Part shown: positions 43,341 to 55,950 of the stretch, piece by piece | How the letters are laid out: each line of letters starts with the position of its first letter | Numbering within the stretch: the first letter of the stretch is position 1 | Notes under the pieces: model-generated | What the model saw: the letters and a program-made list of their open reading frames with translations, nothing else | Databases searched by the model: none | What the model was told of the DNA's origin: nothing | Assembly (NCBI GenBank): GCA_036250225.1 | Contig: JAPZLL010000019.1 | Span: 558,001-622,000 of the forward strand | From: Cercophora sp. LCS_1 | Lineage: Eukaryota; Ascomycota; Sordariomycetes; Sordariales; Lasiosphaeriaceae | Direction of reading: 5' to 3' | DNA: 64,000 nucleotides | Position numbers and translations under genes: made by a program

Positions 43341-44090
43341 CTACGACTGGTGCTCATGTAGCCCACAAATGATCATATTTGAGTTGCCTTGGCTATTGAT
43401 GAACGCTGCCACAGTCATCCGCTCGTTTGACATTGACACGTTATTCAGCGTCACGTAATGACAGTCCATTGGTTCATCCACCGTGATGACTGGTACAGGT
43501 TGTTTTCGTACAGCGTATTTCGTGCGCAAGCAAATCTCCGGGACGGCCCGTTTCGAGGATATCGACGTCAGCGTAGCTGAGGACAGGCGGCTGGCGACAT
43601 GCTGACTGTACTCTATTCCAGCAAGGGACCGCAATAGATAACTGTGCAACTGAGGGTAATTTGGGCTCTTTGGGATATACTTGGTGACCTAATCATCCGT
43701 TTTGGATGAGACAAGGGCGACTCGGTTCGGATTCCGTTGAGGTCGGATTATTGTGAGGGGTTGACTCTTGGCTGGTAAGCTTTGCAGCTGTGATATCGTC
43801 GCACTGCTACCTCCTTTTTCGGTGAAGATAGTGGTGGATCGTGTTCCTGGAGCTGAGCACGGAGCTGAGAGCTGAACGCTTCCAGTTGGGCACTTTTTTC
43901 TTCAAGGATATCGGGCTGAGACTTGGAAGGAGGGAGCCAAAACAGGGGCCGTTGCCCAGATGCTTGGGTTCCATTAGCACAACCACAACCCCGCAACTAC
44001 GTCTGGCCTCCAAGTCTTGAGTGAAGGCACTAGAAAATGCGAATACTTTCTGCTTTTCTAGCGCACGCGCCGCCAAGTCACGGTATCATA
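43341..44090 (-). CDS. Unidentified multi-exon gene or relic (relic D), 3' part
   Basis: Three minus-strand pieces look coding and can be joined. Segment 1 (about 44078-44001) encodes RDLAARALEKQKVFAFSSAF and TQDLEAR; segment 2 (43962-43811) SGQRPLFWLPPSKSQPDILE, KSAQLEAFSSQLRAQLQEHD and PPLSSPKKE; segment 3 (43688-43341) VTKYIPKSPNYPQLHSYLLR, KQPVPVITVDEPMDCHYVTL and INSQGNSNMIICGLHEHQS. Segments 2 and 3 join in phase through a GTAGCA...GATTAG intron of 122 nt; segments 1 and 2 would need a 38-nt intron (GTAGTT...CCCAAG, with a GCTAAT branch-like site), shorter than usual. A TGA lies just upstream of segment 1 and no start was found. Family unknown; either a live orphan gene with a missed 5' end or a decayed gene. 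Confidence 0.4.
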
Positions 44091-44776
44091 CGAGCAAGCA
44101 GATGACACTGGTGGGACGGTAGCAATATGATCAGTCGGCCGAGACATCAAGATCGAGGCATTTCGGGAAGTAGAGCAAGAAAGAGCGATTCTGCCTGTTG
44201 ATATGCAGCCGCCTCCAGTGCACGTGTCACTCTCTCAGGCGTCAACCGCCTCGAAATGTGCCCTCCTCGGCAAGGATCATGCAAAGGGCCCCCGATGCGT
44301 CAGCCGCCCTGCTTGTTGGGTTTGGCATCCTCGAGGGCTTCTTTTTAGTGCGGCGCACGCAGGTCTGCCGCAGCAGGCGAACCGTTGCGACTCATCGTCC
44401 ACAAAACTAGTCCCAACTGCGACTGATCTCCAGCGGGCTTTGACTCGACGCCGCTCTCTCTGCCTGTGATCCAAGCGATCCCAGCCAGCCAGTCTCTTGT
44501 TTTCGTTTGCGCTTCCTGTGCCCCGCGTCGCAACCCCGCCGGCCCCCGTCAGCCTGTTTGGATCTTGGATCGACAGACTGCGATTGAGGGAACCGGGGTT
44601 CGTCTTATAACCACTTCCCCGATCCAGTTCGCATTCGACCGACTCGCTGCAACGGCGTCTAGACTTGCCATCTCGACATCCCCGCGCTCGCCCAACGCTA
44701 GATTCAAGTGTCATGTCCGCTGGTCGGCCGTTCTCGACCACATCGCACATTGGGCTGCGAATGAAAGCCAGACAAG
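44091..44776. other. Intergenic upstream of DUF7514-type gene
   Basis: Promoter and leader of the next gene. A 198-codon minus frame at 44277-44873 is antisense to it and lacks motifs. Nothing else seen. Confidence 0.45.
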
Positions 44777-46852
44777 ATGGCGGCTCCGCAAGGCGACGCG
44801 AAAGATGCGAACGACGGGGAGAAGTTCTGGGGATACCTATTCGACAAGGGGAGGCCCATTCCAAACCCAACACCTCTTCTGAATGCTCTCCTTAGGGCGA
44901 TTGGTCTTCATATCGTACGTGCGCCTTTTGCGACCCGGATCAATGTATTGTACTTGACCTCTGACGAGACGACCAGATCGCAGAAATCGGCGACAAAAAC
45001 GACGAATTCTTAACGCCCACGAAGCTTGCGGCGTTCTACAAGGCCGCTGGTCACGACTATGACAGTGAGTTTGGTTCAGCCAGGATACCCCGTCGCGGCT
45101 TTTGGTCTGACAAGGGACTCCCTCCCACCTCCAGGCCTCTTCATCGAGATGCCTCGACAGTCGATCTCGTTTATCTACCAGGTTGAAGGCTGCCAACATA
45201 TCCTTCTGCAAGAGAAGGACACTGAGCCACCGAGCATCCCGGCGCTGACTCCTAAGGGGTTCGTTCGCTTCCAGTCGATCCAGATACTGCTGGACCCGCT
45301 GGCGCATACGCCTGTCATGCAGTATGCCGTGCGCAACTGGGCCTTGAAGAATCCCGACACCGGTGTTATGTTTCCTACTGACCTGCCTGCGGAATCATTT
45401 CCCCTGGTGACCGACCCGGACGCAGACCGTTGGCATCAAACATGCGCCGTGAAGCTTCGAGAACAAGCCACTCCAAAGGAGGACCCGAAACCGACTGCGA
45501 GGGAGCCTAAGGCGGGCCCCCATGATCCAAAATTCCCCTTTCAACATGTACCACCGCCGTCACACGACTATTTCGGGAGGCCGGTCAACGTTTCTTACAT
45601 CCGTGTTCCCCCAACAGGCGCTCCCCGCGCTACCCCAGTTAACAGATCGCCCGAACGTCCGCGTGAACGCGAGCGCGAGCGACACCCGGATAGGGAGAGG
45701 GACCGGCCCCGGGACTGGGATCGTGAGCGTGGCGAGCGCCTTCATGATCATTACCCGCGTCGGCAGGGCTCTTCATCTGACGAACCGGCGCGCCGCCCTC
45801 GCAGTTTCGAGCATGTTCGCTTCCCACCGGAATCCCGTTCTATGCATCTCCCCCGCCGAGCGCCCGAGGTGGTCCCGGCTCCACGGCGCCACAGCCAGCC
45901 GCGTCACCACAGCTCGTCGTCCGACAGCGAAGGCAGCGAAGTGAGTCCACGGACGGAAAAGATGCGTCGCCGCGACCACCGCTCAAACGATCCACCACCG
46001 GTCTCGCAGCGCCGGATCTACGATGACGGGCCCAGAATCGTCACCAGTCATCCGCATCTACCGTCTATGGCAGAGGACGCGAAACGCGGACCCATATCAG
46101 ACATCAAGGAAAAGCTCAAAAGTTTCTTACCCGTGGGAACTGCCGCTGAAGGCGAACGCCGGAGGAGCGGCTCAAGGGGTCGAAAGGACGACGGATTCGT
46201 GCACGTTAGATCCACGGGAGGCCCCAAAGAAGGCGGCCTACCGGGCTCCAAACTAAGGGGATCATGGTCCGATTTTGGCGAGTCAGATTCAGATACTTCG
46301 CCACACAGCAGGCGGCAACGAAAACAAGATAGAGAAAGAGACAGGGCTCGCGAGAGAGAACAGAAGGAAAGGGACAGAGAAAAGAGCGCTGCACGCGAGC
46401 GCGAAAGAGCGCTGCATCTGAAAGAGCCGCGCGATCGAGACAGAGACAGTGACGATCGGAAGAACCGGGCCCGTGAGAAAAATAGGGACCGCGCTGGGAC
46501 CGATCGTTCCGACCGCCTCAGGAGGAGCCGTGAGCCGTCGGAGGAGGATCTCTCACCCAAGAGTCGTTCTCGAGGCGGGACGGGATCTGGACCGTTCTTG
46601 GTGCGCCCGGATGAGGCTTATCGAAGAGCGAGTAGCCATGCGGACCTCGACCGAAAACGGGAATGGGATGCGCGAGAACGCGACCGTGACCGAGCGAGGG
46701 ATGAAAGGTATCGCGACCGGGATCGCGGAAGGGAGAGGAATTGGGATAGGGACCGGGCGTCGAGAGAACGCGATCGCGATTTGCGTGATGCGGCGCGTTT
46801 GGCAAGTCCCTCTAAGGGGGTGACGGGGAGGGTATACCCGGATTGGGGCTGA
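44777..46852 (+). CDS. DUF7514-type protein with long Arg/Asp/Glu-repeat tail, 647 aa
   Basis: Exons 44777-44914, 44977-45064 and 45135-46852. The N-terminal about 190 residues form a fungal domain I recall as DUF7514: FWGYLFDKGRPIPNPTPLLN, ALLRAIGLHIIAEIGDKND, KLAAFYKAAGHDYDSLF, VEGCQHILLQEKD, ALTPKGFVRFQSIQILLDPL and ALKNPDTGVMFPTDLPAESF. The remainder is disordered with dense RE/RD/ER repeats (for example RERERERHPDRERDRPRD; RDRDRGRERNWDRDRASRER) and Ser/Arg stretches, resembling tails of RNA-processing proteins; a role in RNA metabolism is only a guess. Function unknown. The start is the ATG giving MAAPQGDAKD; the domain starts about 15 residues later. Confidence 0.85.
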
Positions 46853-48135
46853 TCTCGTTGGGCATACGGGATGATGGTGGAAATTTAGAAAGAGTGAGTG
46901 GCTTCCGTTTTGTCTCGATGTTTGAGCTGGATTGTACAGTACGGCATGAATCACGACGGACGGATATCTGATGGTTTGGATTTACGATGCACACGGGATA
47001 TGATTGTTTTTGGATAGGTAGAACAAGGTTACCGACTCTCAGCTTCGACGAATATTGGCTGGTTATGAACACTCAACTCGCGGAGGACTGCATGGTCATA
47101 TCAATATTGGGTGAATCACGGCATCGACAAGCAACCCCTGAAAGACATTGTAAGATGGCGGACGAGCAGATCCATAGACGCTCACCAAAAAGTAAGAAGC
47201 CAAACACCAAGGCCGACTACCCGCTCTCGTGATGTCTGCAGTCGTGTTTAACGTGACCGCATCGGGTCGACGGGTTGGGCAAATCGGGGCTCGAGAACGA
47301 CGCGCTGGGCACAAGGACCACCGGGTCGGGCCACGGAGCCGGCCTCGTCATTTGTGCTGACGGGCTGGCGACGATGACCGGCCCCGCAGATTGAAACCGC
47401 GATCACGCACCGCGGTCAGATAGCACGGCCAGGACCGCGTTTCGAGGCCGGCGTGTTGGTTTTTTTTTTTTTTTTCTCGCCACCTTTTTCATCGCCCGGT
47501 CCAGCCACCTGTGCGGTTGCCTTCCCTTTACCATGGCGCTTCTAGGCCCGGTTGCAGCCACCCGAGACTCGCGGGGGCCAGGAACGGCCCAATATTGAGC
47601 GGGATGGTTCACGATTTTTTTTTCTCTTTTACGTGGACGCCTTCCGGGTGAAGGATCGTGTTGGCCGGGCTTCGGGTTCAGCTCGACATCCAGGTAACCC
47701 CGCGGAGTCAAGTTTGTTATCACTTTCGTTGCCCCTTTTGACTGCAGCCCTGGATAGGAATGTGTTGGTGAATGACAAATGTGAACAATGTTCGTGGTGC
47801 GGCGGCGACTTGCACATGCATCGCTTCCTTCGGGAAGTTGGAGCAGCCAGACAGGATGAGAGCATAATCTTCCAACAAGAGTTTTCACAGTTGCACGAAT
47901 CCACTTGACGGTTCCGCGCTCAATGTTGCCGTTGGGCGAGGATGAGGAGCGGCGAGGTGGTCGCCGTGGACGTGGCCTGCTGTTCGGGCGAATTGGACGG
48001 AGTGGATGGACCCATTACAGCGCCTCATGAGCGCGGAGCTGAGCTTCCTACGCGCCGTCCCGGTGCGCTGCAGCGTTGACGACATGTCCTTGCCACCGAC
48101 TCACAGGAAGTGGGTTGGGTTGGGTATTGGGTCGT

Positions 48136-48173
<38 letters not shown>

Positions 48174-49335
48174 AAACGACACGGGGGGCCAGGCTGGAAC
48201 AACACATATAAAGCATGGTTTTTGTGGGGATACGGAGTCGTGAATGATGGATGAATGGTTGTGAGTGATGGCGTCCGGTCCCAAGGTGGGCCGCGAGATC
48301 CGGCCAGGCGGCCGGAACCAGGGGGCCAGGTCGGTCATGCCAGTGATTTCGAAAGCTCAACGTGCCGGTGGGGGGAAAAAAAAGGAGGAAGGCCCGGGAA
48401 TGGCTGGGGAGCTCGGAGCTAGGGTCGCTGGATTAGAGGGGTTCAAGTGAGCAACAACCTGTCTGCAGGACTGGTGCCCGTCTGATAAGGGTCGCGATGA
48501 AGGTTGGACTGTGGCTTGGAGACGCCGTCCGCTAGACCTAGGCAGCTGCGAGGGATGTTTTCCCGCTCTCGTCTGTTGCTGATGGAGGTAAACCAACCTG
48601 CGGTGACGAGAAGGGCAGGCGGTGGAAGGAGCAATCCTGCCGCTTCGGCGTCAGAGGGATGCTTCCGACGGGATGTCTCGGTGGCCGATGCGAAACTTGC
48701 TCGAATGTGATTTGCCTTTGTTGCCGGTATGTCGAGTGTGTCCCGACGGCATGTGCGCCTCCAGCAGCTGCCAATGAACGAGCCAAGGTTGGATCCAATG
48801 TGCAAAGATAGTGCAATAATGCGTGGGGTTATGGATGGGCCGCGATGCGCTGAGATGGAGCAATGCAATGCGGCATCGACGGGATGACTGGTTGAGTTGG
48901 AGGGTGTGGCTCGCAGTTTATAGCGTCCGGACCGGTATTGGTCCAGAAAGACGGCGGACAAGGACGAGGTCTGCACCGTCAGGAAGCGAAAACCTGTCAA
49001 TTGCTCTTGCCAGTCGAGTGCCGTGGTTCGGATGCGTCGCAGACCTGACGTGGACGTCTGGGAGGCTCACAAAAGCGTGGGGACTCTTTCGACAGTTGTA
49101 GATGCAGGTGTGGGAAGCAGACCTGCAGGCACGGTGAAATTCCATTGGGATGGAGCAGTGGAGTTGCGTCTTAGTCCGTGCCAGGCCAATCGCCTGCTTG
49201 CAGCCCAGCACTCACCGTCAGCCGTCATGGTGCCTTTGATGTTTGGGCCTCTTTTGGCCCAGTGCGTCCAGCTGTACCCTGGTCCCTGTTCTTGCCTGGG
49301 CCGCTCCAGGGTTCTCCTCCCTTCTGCTTGATGAT
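46853..49335. other. Intergenic, about 2.5 kb with long homopolymer tracts
   Basis: Contains T15 (about 47460-47474) and a T30-A10 tract (48137-48176). No gene supported: the 161-codon minus frame at 47403-47888 includes translated homopolymer, and other frames lack protein-like composition. Confidence 0.5.
48137..48176 (+). repeat. T30-A10 homopolymer tract
   Basis: Thirty consecutive T followed directly by ten A, flanked by GTCGTG on the left and CGACAC on the right. It could be slippage-expanded sequence or the tail of a retroposed copy in minus orientation; neither is shown. Confidence 0.8.
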
Positions 49336-50771
49336 CTCCCCGTCCGGTTCACTTCCTCCCGCAACGACACCGCCGTTTCCTCGCCTCCAGAACCGACCGC
49401 GGCCCCGACGGCCCATTATCTCGACCTGCTGACAGTCTCTACGATAAGAAGCGCTTCCCGCAACCACGGGCTTTCGAATTCCAACCTCACTTCTCTTCCG
49501 CCGGCAATTCGACGTGTTCACCGTCCCCCTACGCCTCTGGCCCGGCACCGACTCCGGCGCCAGCTCCGACACGAGACTTTGACACACCCGCGAAGGGATT
49601 TAAACTATCCCGCAAAAGGCTCAGTGGCCTCGAACTCGGACAGCTGTGGGAAGTGGAGTCGGCTGCCTTCGAGCGGTGTACGAGTCAGAGCACAAGACCC
49701 GGTTCCTGAAACCCTGAAAGCTCCAGGACCACTGGTTGTCCGGCCCGGATTTACAAACAACTCTATACCCCAAACAGACTCCGGGAAACTTGCACGATGA
49801 AGGGCCGACCTATTGACCAGTTGGTCTACGAGACCATGTTCCCGAAGCCCCGACAGCAAGACCCTCACAACTTCCAAGCTCTCCTCCAGCGACATCTCGT
49901 GCTGGAAGTCCGGCAAGAGGTGCATTCGTTCTACGGGCATCTTGACACACAGGAGGCCAAGTATCCGGGACTCGATTACACGAACCATATTCACCGCATC
50001 CGTCTAAGCCGATGGCAGTGGCACCGCCGCCTCTTTCGCGCCTTTGACGCTCTTCGCCTCACCCACGCCGAGATTTCAGGGTTGACAAAGTGGGAGGGCA
50101 CAAAATGGGCGAAGGAGCGTTTCGAGCGCGAACAGGGCGTTATCATTCGCGACACAACTGCTGACGGCTTTCCCGAGTACGTTGAGCCTGAGAACCGACG
50201 ACGTACGCCCGAGCGGCAGCAGCGCAGCGGGACCCGGGAGAGGGAGGAGCAGAGGATCGAAGTAGTCTCTGGAACCAACGACGAGAATATCGGCGAGGAA
50301 AGCGAGGAGGAGCTTGAAAGCGTCGGTGCTGCCCTCAACGAACGCCTGCGCGAACGAGTAGCCCTCCGCAACGAGTCAGGCGACCTCAACATACCAATCG
50401 ACGAGGAATGGGAGATGTGGCTCAAAAACGCCATCGAAGCAGGCGATATCCAAATCACCAGCCAACTGGTGCGTTTCAGTCAGACCGACGACCCCAGCGA
50501 TCTCCTAAACACCAGCATCTTCCCGCCGCGCATGGTAGCGGCAGCTCGAGCCGGACGGTGGGATGAGATTCCAGACCCTCTTCGCGGCTTGGTCCGGCAG
50601 TCGCTCCAAGTTGAGTCGACATCGCAGCCGCAGCCGGGGACTACTCGGAGAAGCGTACCGGCACCGAATCCGAACACACGCACTTCCGGGCGCCTCCCGC
50701 GACCGCGCGATTATCCCGAGCGTGACGAGGAGCGCCGGGTGGAACCGCCCCCGCATGTTGAGGCAGCCTAA
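49336..50771 (+). CDS. Conserved fungal protein of unknown function; start not located
   Basis: The main exon (49778-50771) encodes MKGRPIDQLVYETMFPKPRQ from an internal ATG at 49797, then HLVLEVRQEVHSFYGHLDTQ, IRLSRWQWHRRLFRAFDALR, an acidic linker and a Pro/Arg-rich end (PPPHVEAA). Upstream, a second exon frame (open 49336-49675) is clearly coding: DSLYDKKRFPQPRAFEFQPH, a Pro/Ala stretch and FKLSRKRLSGLELGQLWEVE with SAAFER. A GTGTAC...AACAG intron (49676-49777) joins them in phase to give AAFERLRETCTMKGRP, so the ATG at 49797 is probably not the real start. No ATG exists in the upstream exon frame; another short 5' exon is expected. No known family recognised. Confidence 0.7.
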
Positions 50772-53761
50772 CGATCCACCCAGCGTGCTTCTCCTGTCTT
50801 GGCCGACAGACGTCTCGTCGAGCCAGCGAGTTAGCAAGCGTATCCACCCGGGGCACTAGCAAAAGGGTGCACCACGGTACAGTGTACATACACCACAGTC
50901 GAGCTACACCGCCGAAGCAATTTCTAGTGAGGCCTTATCCTGCAACTTTTATGTCTGATTTACTTTTGTTTTGCCCGATTTGCGCGCATGGCGTTGAAAC
51001 TTTGTGGCCTGGGTTGTTTGTTTGATCTTTGCTAGTACACATACCTGGTTGCAGCTTGGGGAGTTTAAATAGGAAGGGGCGGGCGGTAACTGTGTCTTTT
51101 CGGTGCTTCATGGATATTGGAAAAAAGACATTCAAGGCACGTGGTTAGCAGGCTTCGGAGACACTAGGTGTTGACATTATGTTGAATATCGGGCATTTTC
51201 AAGCGCGGGAAACGACGGAACAACCCAAGTCTGCGAGAGATGTTTGAGCAAGCTCTTTACACCGTAGCCTGGCAGGGGAGTGGACAGACACAATACAGTG
51301 ACTTGTTCTTCGAAAGCTCATGGGATATTCAGAGGCGACGTGCATATCCCGCGTCATACCACCAGCCGTCGGTGTTTCTCCTCAGCTCCGGCCGAATTAC
51401 TCCGAACCTGGCGGATATTTCTGGCGTGCAAGGCTGGCGGAGCAAGGCCACGTCAGGCACAAACCGGTGGCTTTCTGATTGCGATTACCGCAATGTCTCC
51501 GAGGTCACAAGTTGTCGGGATGCTCGGTGGCCATCCGGATGCATTGCCTCGGTACGCAGGCAACAACTCGACGCGAGAGCCAGGGTATTCGGCGAGCTGA
51601 GATCACAAGCTTTGTGCTTGCTTCCCCAACAGCCAACAAAACCTGTTCCAACCCCGACCACTTACCCTTGAAGTCCCCGTAGCTCCAATCAACAGCCCAG
51701 TTGACGTGGTACCTCGCAGCGCAGCGGGAGGCGGCCGGGGATCAACCAACGCGGGCCGCCGCATTTGCTGCGTGTCCGTTGGTGCGGCCCGGAGCCCGAC
51801 AGGTCGGGTTTGTCCGATAAACATGGGAGGCCGGGCAAAGAGCTATTGTTATCCCCCGGTACCTGCACCGCCCCGTGGTTGACAGGGTCCGAAGGTTAGG
51901 TGAGGATAAGCTTTCTGGGGAACAGGATGGGGCTGTGCCTCATCAGATAGGACGTGCGTTTCAGAATGATGGTGCCTGCTGCTATGTAGGCACAAATGTA
52001 CATTATTTGCTGATCAGAGTTTTGAAACGCGGCGACCGAGTCGGAAATCCGTAAGTTGAGGTGATGCCAAATCATTGTTTTGGTCGTATAAGCGGTTGAC
52101 ACTGCCCGCTAAGGTGAAGGATGTCCTGCCAAATTTAGCCCCGGTGAAGGTTCGGCATGGCAAGAGGCGCTCAATGTCTCCTCATTGACCTTCGATCCCG
52201 TCTGTCATAATCGCGCCCGGTGGCGGCGTTGTCATACGACCTCATAAGTTCGTAGGCGTTAGTTATGTTCACAGCGGCTCGGGGAGGCGGAAGACAGCTG
52301 CCGGGGTGTCAAGGATCTCAGACCAAAGTTGAACGTTGGCGAAGAGGCGAGGGGGCTCGCGCTGCAAGTTGGTTTGAATCCGTTGCATTCTCAGTGTCAT
52401 TGGGCAACGTTGAGACAACAAGCAGCCATCATCGTGAGCGTGGGAGATCGCTCACCACCAGCCCGGAACCCTAGCGTCGAGCGCGGAAAATGTTCCCGTT
52501 TGCCAATGTCGAGCGTATTCGCTTCCGTTGATCGAGGGATCTGAGTTGCCATAATAACTGACGAGTCAGTTCGGGGATTTTGCACCCTCGTCGTGGACGA
52601 CGAAAGAGGCTGGGCATCTTTTTTCGGGACGAGGGGACTTATAACTCACATGATCGAGCATGACTGGTATCGTCTTCTCGCTAATAGATGCCTGCGGGTC
52701 TTCGCATCGCGTAATACACAAGACCCCTCGGGGTGGGTTGACATGTGGTGAGATTTGGTCCGCGAATTGCATGGCGACTCACGACACACAGACGGGCTGA
52801 CTGCAGATAAAAAAATGCCAAGGTGGGCTTTTGCAGTTTCCCGGTGGAAGGATTCTAGAGAGACCAACACCCAGAGTGAGCGGATTCTTGGGAGTTGAGG
52901 AAATGGGAAGGGGCCGTGGGCCCCGTCGATCCACGTTCTTGGGATGGAAGGAACGCTGCCTTGCACATCTTTCGCGCAGGGCATGGGCTACTTCCCGTAG
53001 GGCTGAAGCGCAAGTGCAGGGTTCTCCGCCCAAACGTTACCTCCCAGGGAACCGTCTGACCAGTATAGCATCGATGTTTGATTAACATACGAACCCTCGA
53101 AGGATTCGCGAGTGCGAACGAGAATCGGGTCGGAATCTACCCGCTCGCATACCGAAAAGCCGAGGAGCCGTCGTGGACTGTGGCAGGTGGGTGCTCGCAC
53201 GCCCACAGAACCCACGCAAGACGGCAACGGAGGACAGTAAGGAAAAATAGCACAGGCCGAGTCGGGCACAGCACTGTCCCCATTTACATCATGAGTATAG
53301 GTAGCTTCTGCCAAGGGTCTGGGAATGATCCATCTTCGCCCTCCCACTGTAATCTGACTCATCTTGAGCGGGTTGTCCCTCCACTTGGCCATTACCCTGT
53401 TAAATTCCACAGCATGATCTATTCTGGACGAATTCCAACTGAAGCCGGCAGTGTGGGTGTGTCTGCAAGAGTCGAGAAATCCTCCCTGTTCTCGCCCACT
53501 CACTGCCAGCATTACCCCCATGCCAGGGCGCCTGGGAAGCCGGGGCGTTGGTGCTCAGCCATTTCGTGGCCTGTGGTCCCCATGTTCGCTAGCTACCTCC
53601 CACAGGACTCGGTGAGAGCATTACCTATGTCAAGCTGGAGCCCATATCATATCACTGTGCTAGAGCAATGGCAACCCTCAAGGGGCAAGACAGAAACAGC
53701 TCTCGGACTCTCTCGCCATCACCTCAAACTCATCCAAGACATAATACCGCCCCTCGCACGA
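50772..53761. other. Intergenic, about 3 kb, upstream of Zn2Cys6 gene
   Basis: Mixed sequence with no supported gene. An ORF at 51240-51671 (143 codons) has middling composition but no motif or homologous feature I recognise. The Zn2Cys6 reading frame remains open from 53078 to its ATG without protein-like composition. Confidence 0.45.
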
Positions 53762-55931
53762 ATGGAAGATAGTAGTGATGAATCGATGATCATGGAACCA
53801 GAGAAGCCTGCCGGCTTCTTCTCGACGTTTTCTATCGCCGATCCCGATGGAAGTGCCCGTGAGGGGCTCGGCCGAACCCAACGACGAAACCGAAGAGTAT
53901 TCGTGTGCATTCCTTGCCATCGTCGAAAGCTCAAGTGCGACAAAGCCCAACCTTGTTCCCGCTGTGTGGCATCCGGCACACCCAACGACTGCATATATCA
54001 ACAACCTCCTGGTCACAGGCAGGAACCCTCCTCGGGGGCCGAAGGGACACCTCGAGCTCAGAGCACCCGACAGCCCACTCCTGAACTGCCGGGAAGTGCG
54101 GTGAAGCCTCGTCTCGATGGTGCTACGCACTGGAGAACGATCGCGCGCGAGGTTTGTCCTCCACATCGTCTGATGAGATGTTTTCTAGCACCGGCCGCTC
54201 CCCGTGCAACATGGGTAGCCTAAGCAGGCCGCTGAAAGCTGACCAAGAAACACGCAGTTCAAAGAAGCGTGGCCTTATATCGAAGGCCTTGACCCACAGT
54301 GGCGACCAAGGTACCAGCAGATCTTGGGTCTCGAAGCCCTGTTTCCGTCCTTGCCGAATTCGAACTTTCCGTTCGGCATCGCTTTCACCTTTTCGCAAAC
54401 CCGGGTCCAAGTGGTAGACAGTCTGCCACCTCCACCGGTCATTAACGCGTTGGTCCAGGCCTACTTTACCACCTTCGAGTCGACCCACCGACTGGTCCAT
54501 CGACAGGAATTCGCAGAAGAGCTGAACACGTTTTGGATCAACAACGACCAATTTTCGGAAGAATGGCTCGCCCAGCTGTGTATGATGTTGGCGTTGGGAT
54601 GTCAAGTGGCGCCTGGGCGGGTTCTCTCGGGTACAGGGCATAGTGCTGAAGCCTGGACTGATATCCTCCTCGATGCCGGACAGTACTTTTTCAGCCATTC
54701 GCCCTATTTTACCAACCCTACGCTCACAACATTGCGGATATTGTGCTTATCCATCCTCGCGCGGATGATGGAGATCGTCAAGGGTTCTGATATGACACAC
54801 CTTGTCTTCCTCATGGGCTTTGTTGTCCGTCTCGCAATGACGATGCAGTTGCACCGCAAAACAAACCTTTTCCCAGATATATGCCCGCTCGAAGCCGAAA
54901 TGCGGAAGCGAGTGTGGGTCACGATCCAGCTACTCGATCTTGATGTCGCCATGAGGACCGGCACGTCGTATTTGTACCGGGAGCATGACGCTGATGTGCC
55001 GATGGATATCAACGATGCCGATTTCCACAGGGCTGAGCACGGTTGGGTTATTCATCCTCGTTGGACAAGTCCCGGTGGTCTTACAGACAGCACGTTCCAA
55101 GTTCGATTGGCGGGACTACTCCCTATCTTGACGGAGATTACGAATACAGTGAACTCACCAACCAAATCATCTACCGAACACGAAAAGATCAGGGCCTGGG
55201 ACTCACAGTTGCGCCACAAACTGCAGGGCGCAGAGTCCGTGTTGACAGTTCCACCATACGGACAGACTGATAACCTGGAGAAAGTCAACGCACAACTCCA
55301 ATTCCTGAGAGTATTGGTGCACCGAACCTTGGTGGCCCTCCACCACCACCATATCTGCGCCCTCCGGGCTGGACCGACGAGAGACTCAACAATCTCCATC
55401 ATGCAAAGCTCGTTGACCTTGCTACGGACACAACACACCTGGCAAAGCCCGCTTCGGAGTGGTGTTCAAACAAGAACATCATCCTCGTCCTCTTCCGGGT
55501 TCCAAGACTCTTCAGAGCCGACATTCCCACTTGGTTGGTTGAGCGACCTTTGTCACGATGACTTTGGGGCTGCCATGCTCCATCTGGTACTCGCAATAAG
55601 ACGAGGAGACTTTGACAATGTCAAGCATGGGAATTTGCCGTCTCGATCGAACGCATCGGCGATTCTCCGACAGAGCCTGGAGCACAAGCGGATGCGAGCG
55701 TGTCGGTCAATACCACATTTTCGAGAGTACGTGGGGCTCACGTTGTCCACGGCGTGCCTCAAAAGTACGGACACTGGGGCGGACATGTTGACGACGCTGC
55801 TCGAGGCTGCGGGACAGATCGAGCAAACGGTCCTTCAGGGAAGGCAGGATCTATTGTGGCCACAGTCGGGTCAATTTGCGGGACAAGCTGGCTTACCACC
55901 TGACCCGTTTGTTTACGGATTCGGACAGTAA
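53762..55931 (+). CDS. Zn2Cys6 fungal transcription factor, 687 aa
   Basis: Exons 53762-54151 and 54258-55931, joined as WRTIAREFKEAWPYIEGLD. The zinc cluster is CIPCHRRKLKCDKAQPCSRC followed by VASGTPNDC (CX2CX6CX5CX2CX8C, about residues 45-74). The middle part matches the fungal-specific transcription-factor domain: YFTTFESTHRLVHRQEFAEE, LAQLCMMLALGCQVAPG, MVVRLAMTMQLHRK-type helix (GFVVRLAMTMQLHRKTNLFP), EAEMRKRVWVTIQLLDLDVA and PMDINDADF. Such proteins bind CGG-containing sites; the target pathway is unknown, and no adjacent metabolic cluster hints at one. The start at 53762 (MEDSSDESM) is chosen because upstream in-frame sequence is not protein-like. Confidence 0.9.
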
Positions 55932-55950
55932 CATATCTAGATGAGGCATA

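Noticed and set aside
51240..51671. 143-codon plus-strand frame
   Set aside because: No recognisable family or splice partner; kept only as a note.
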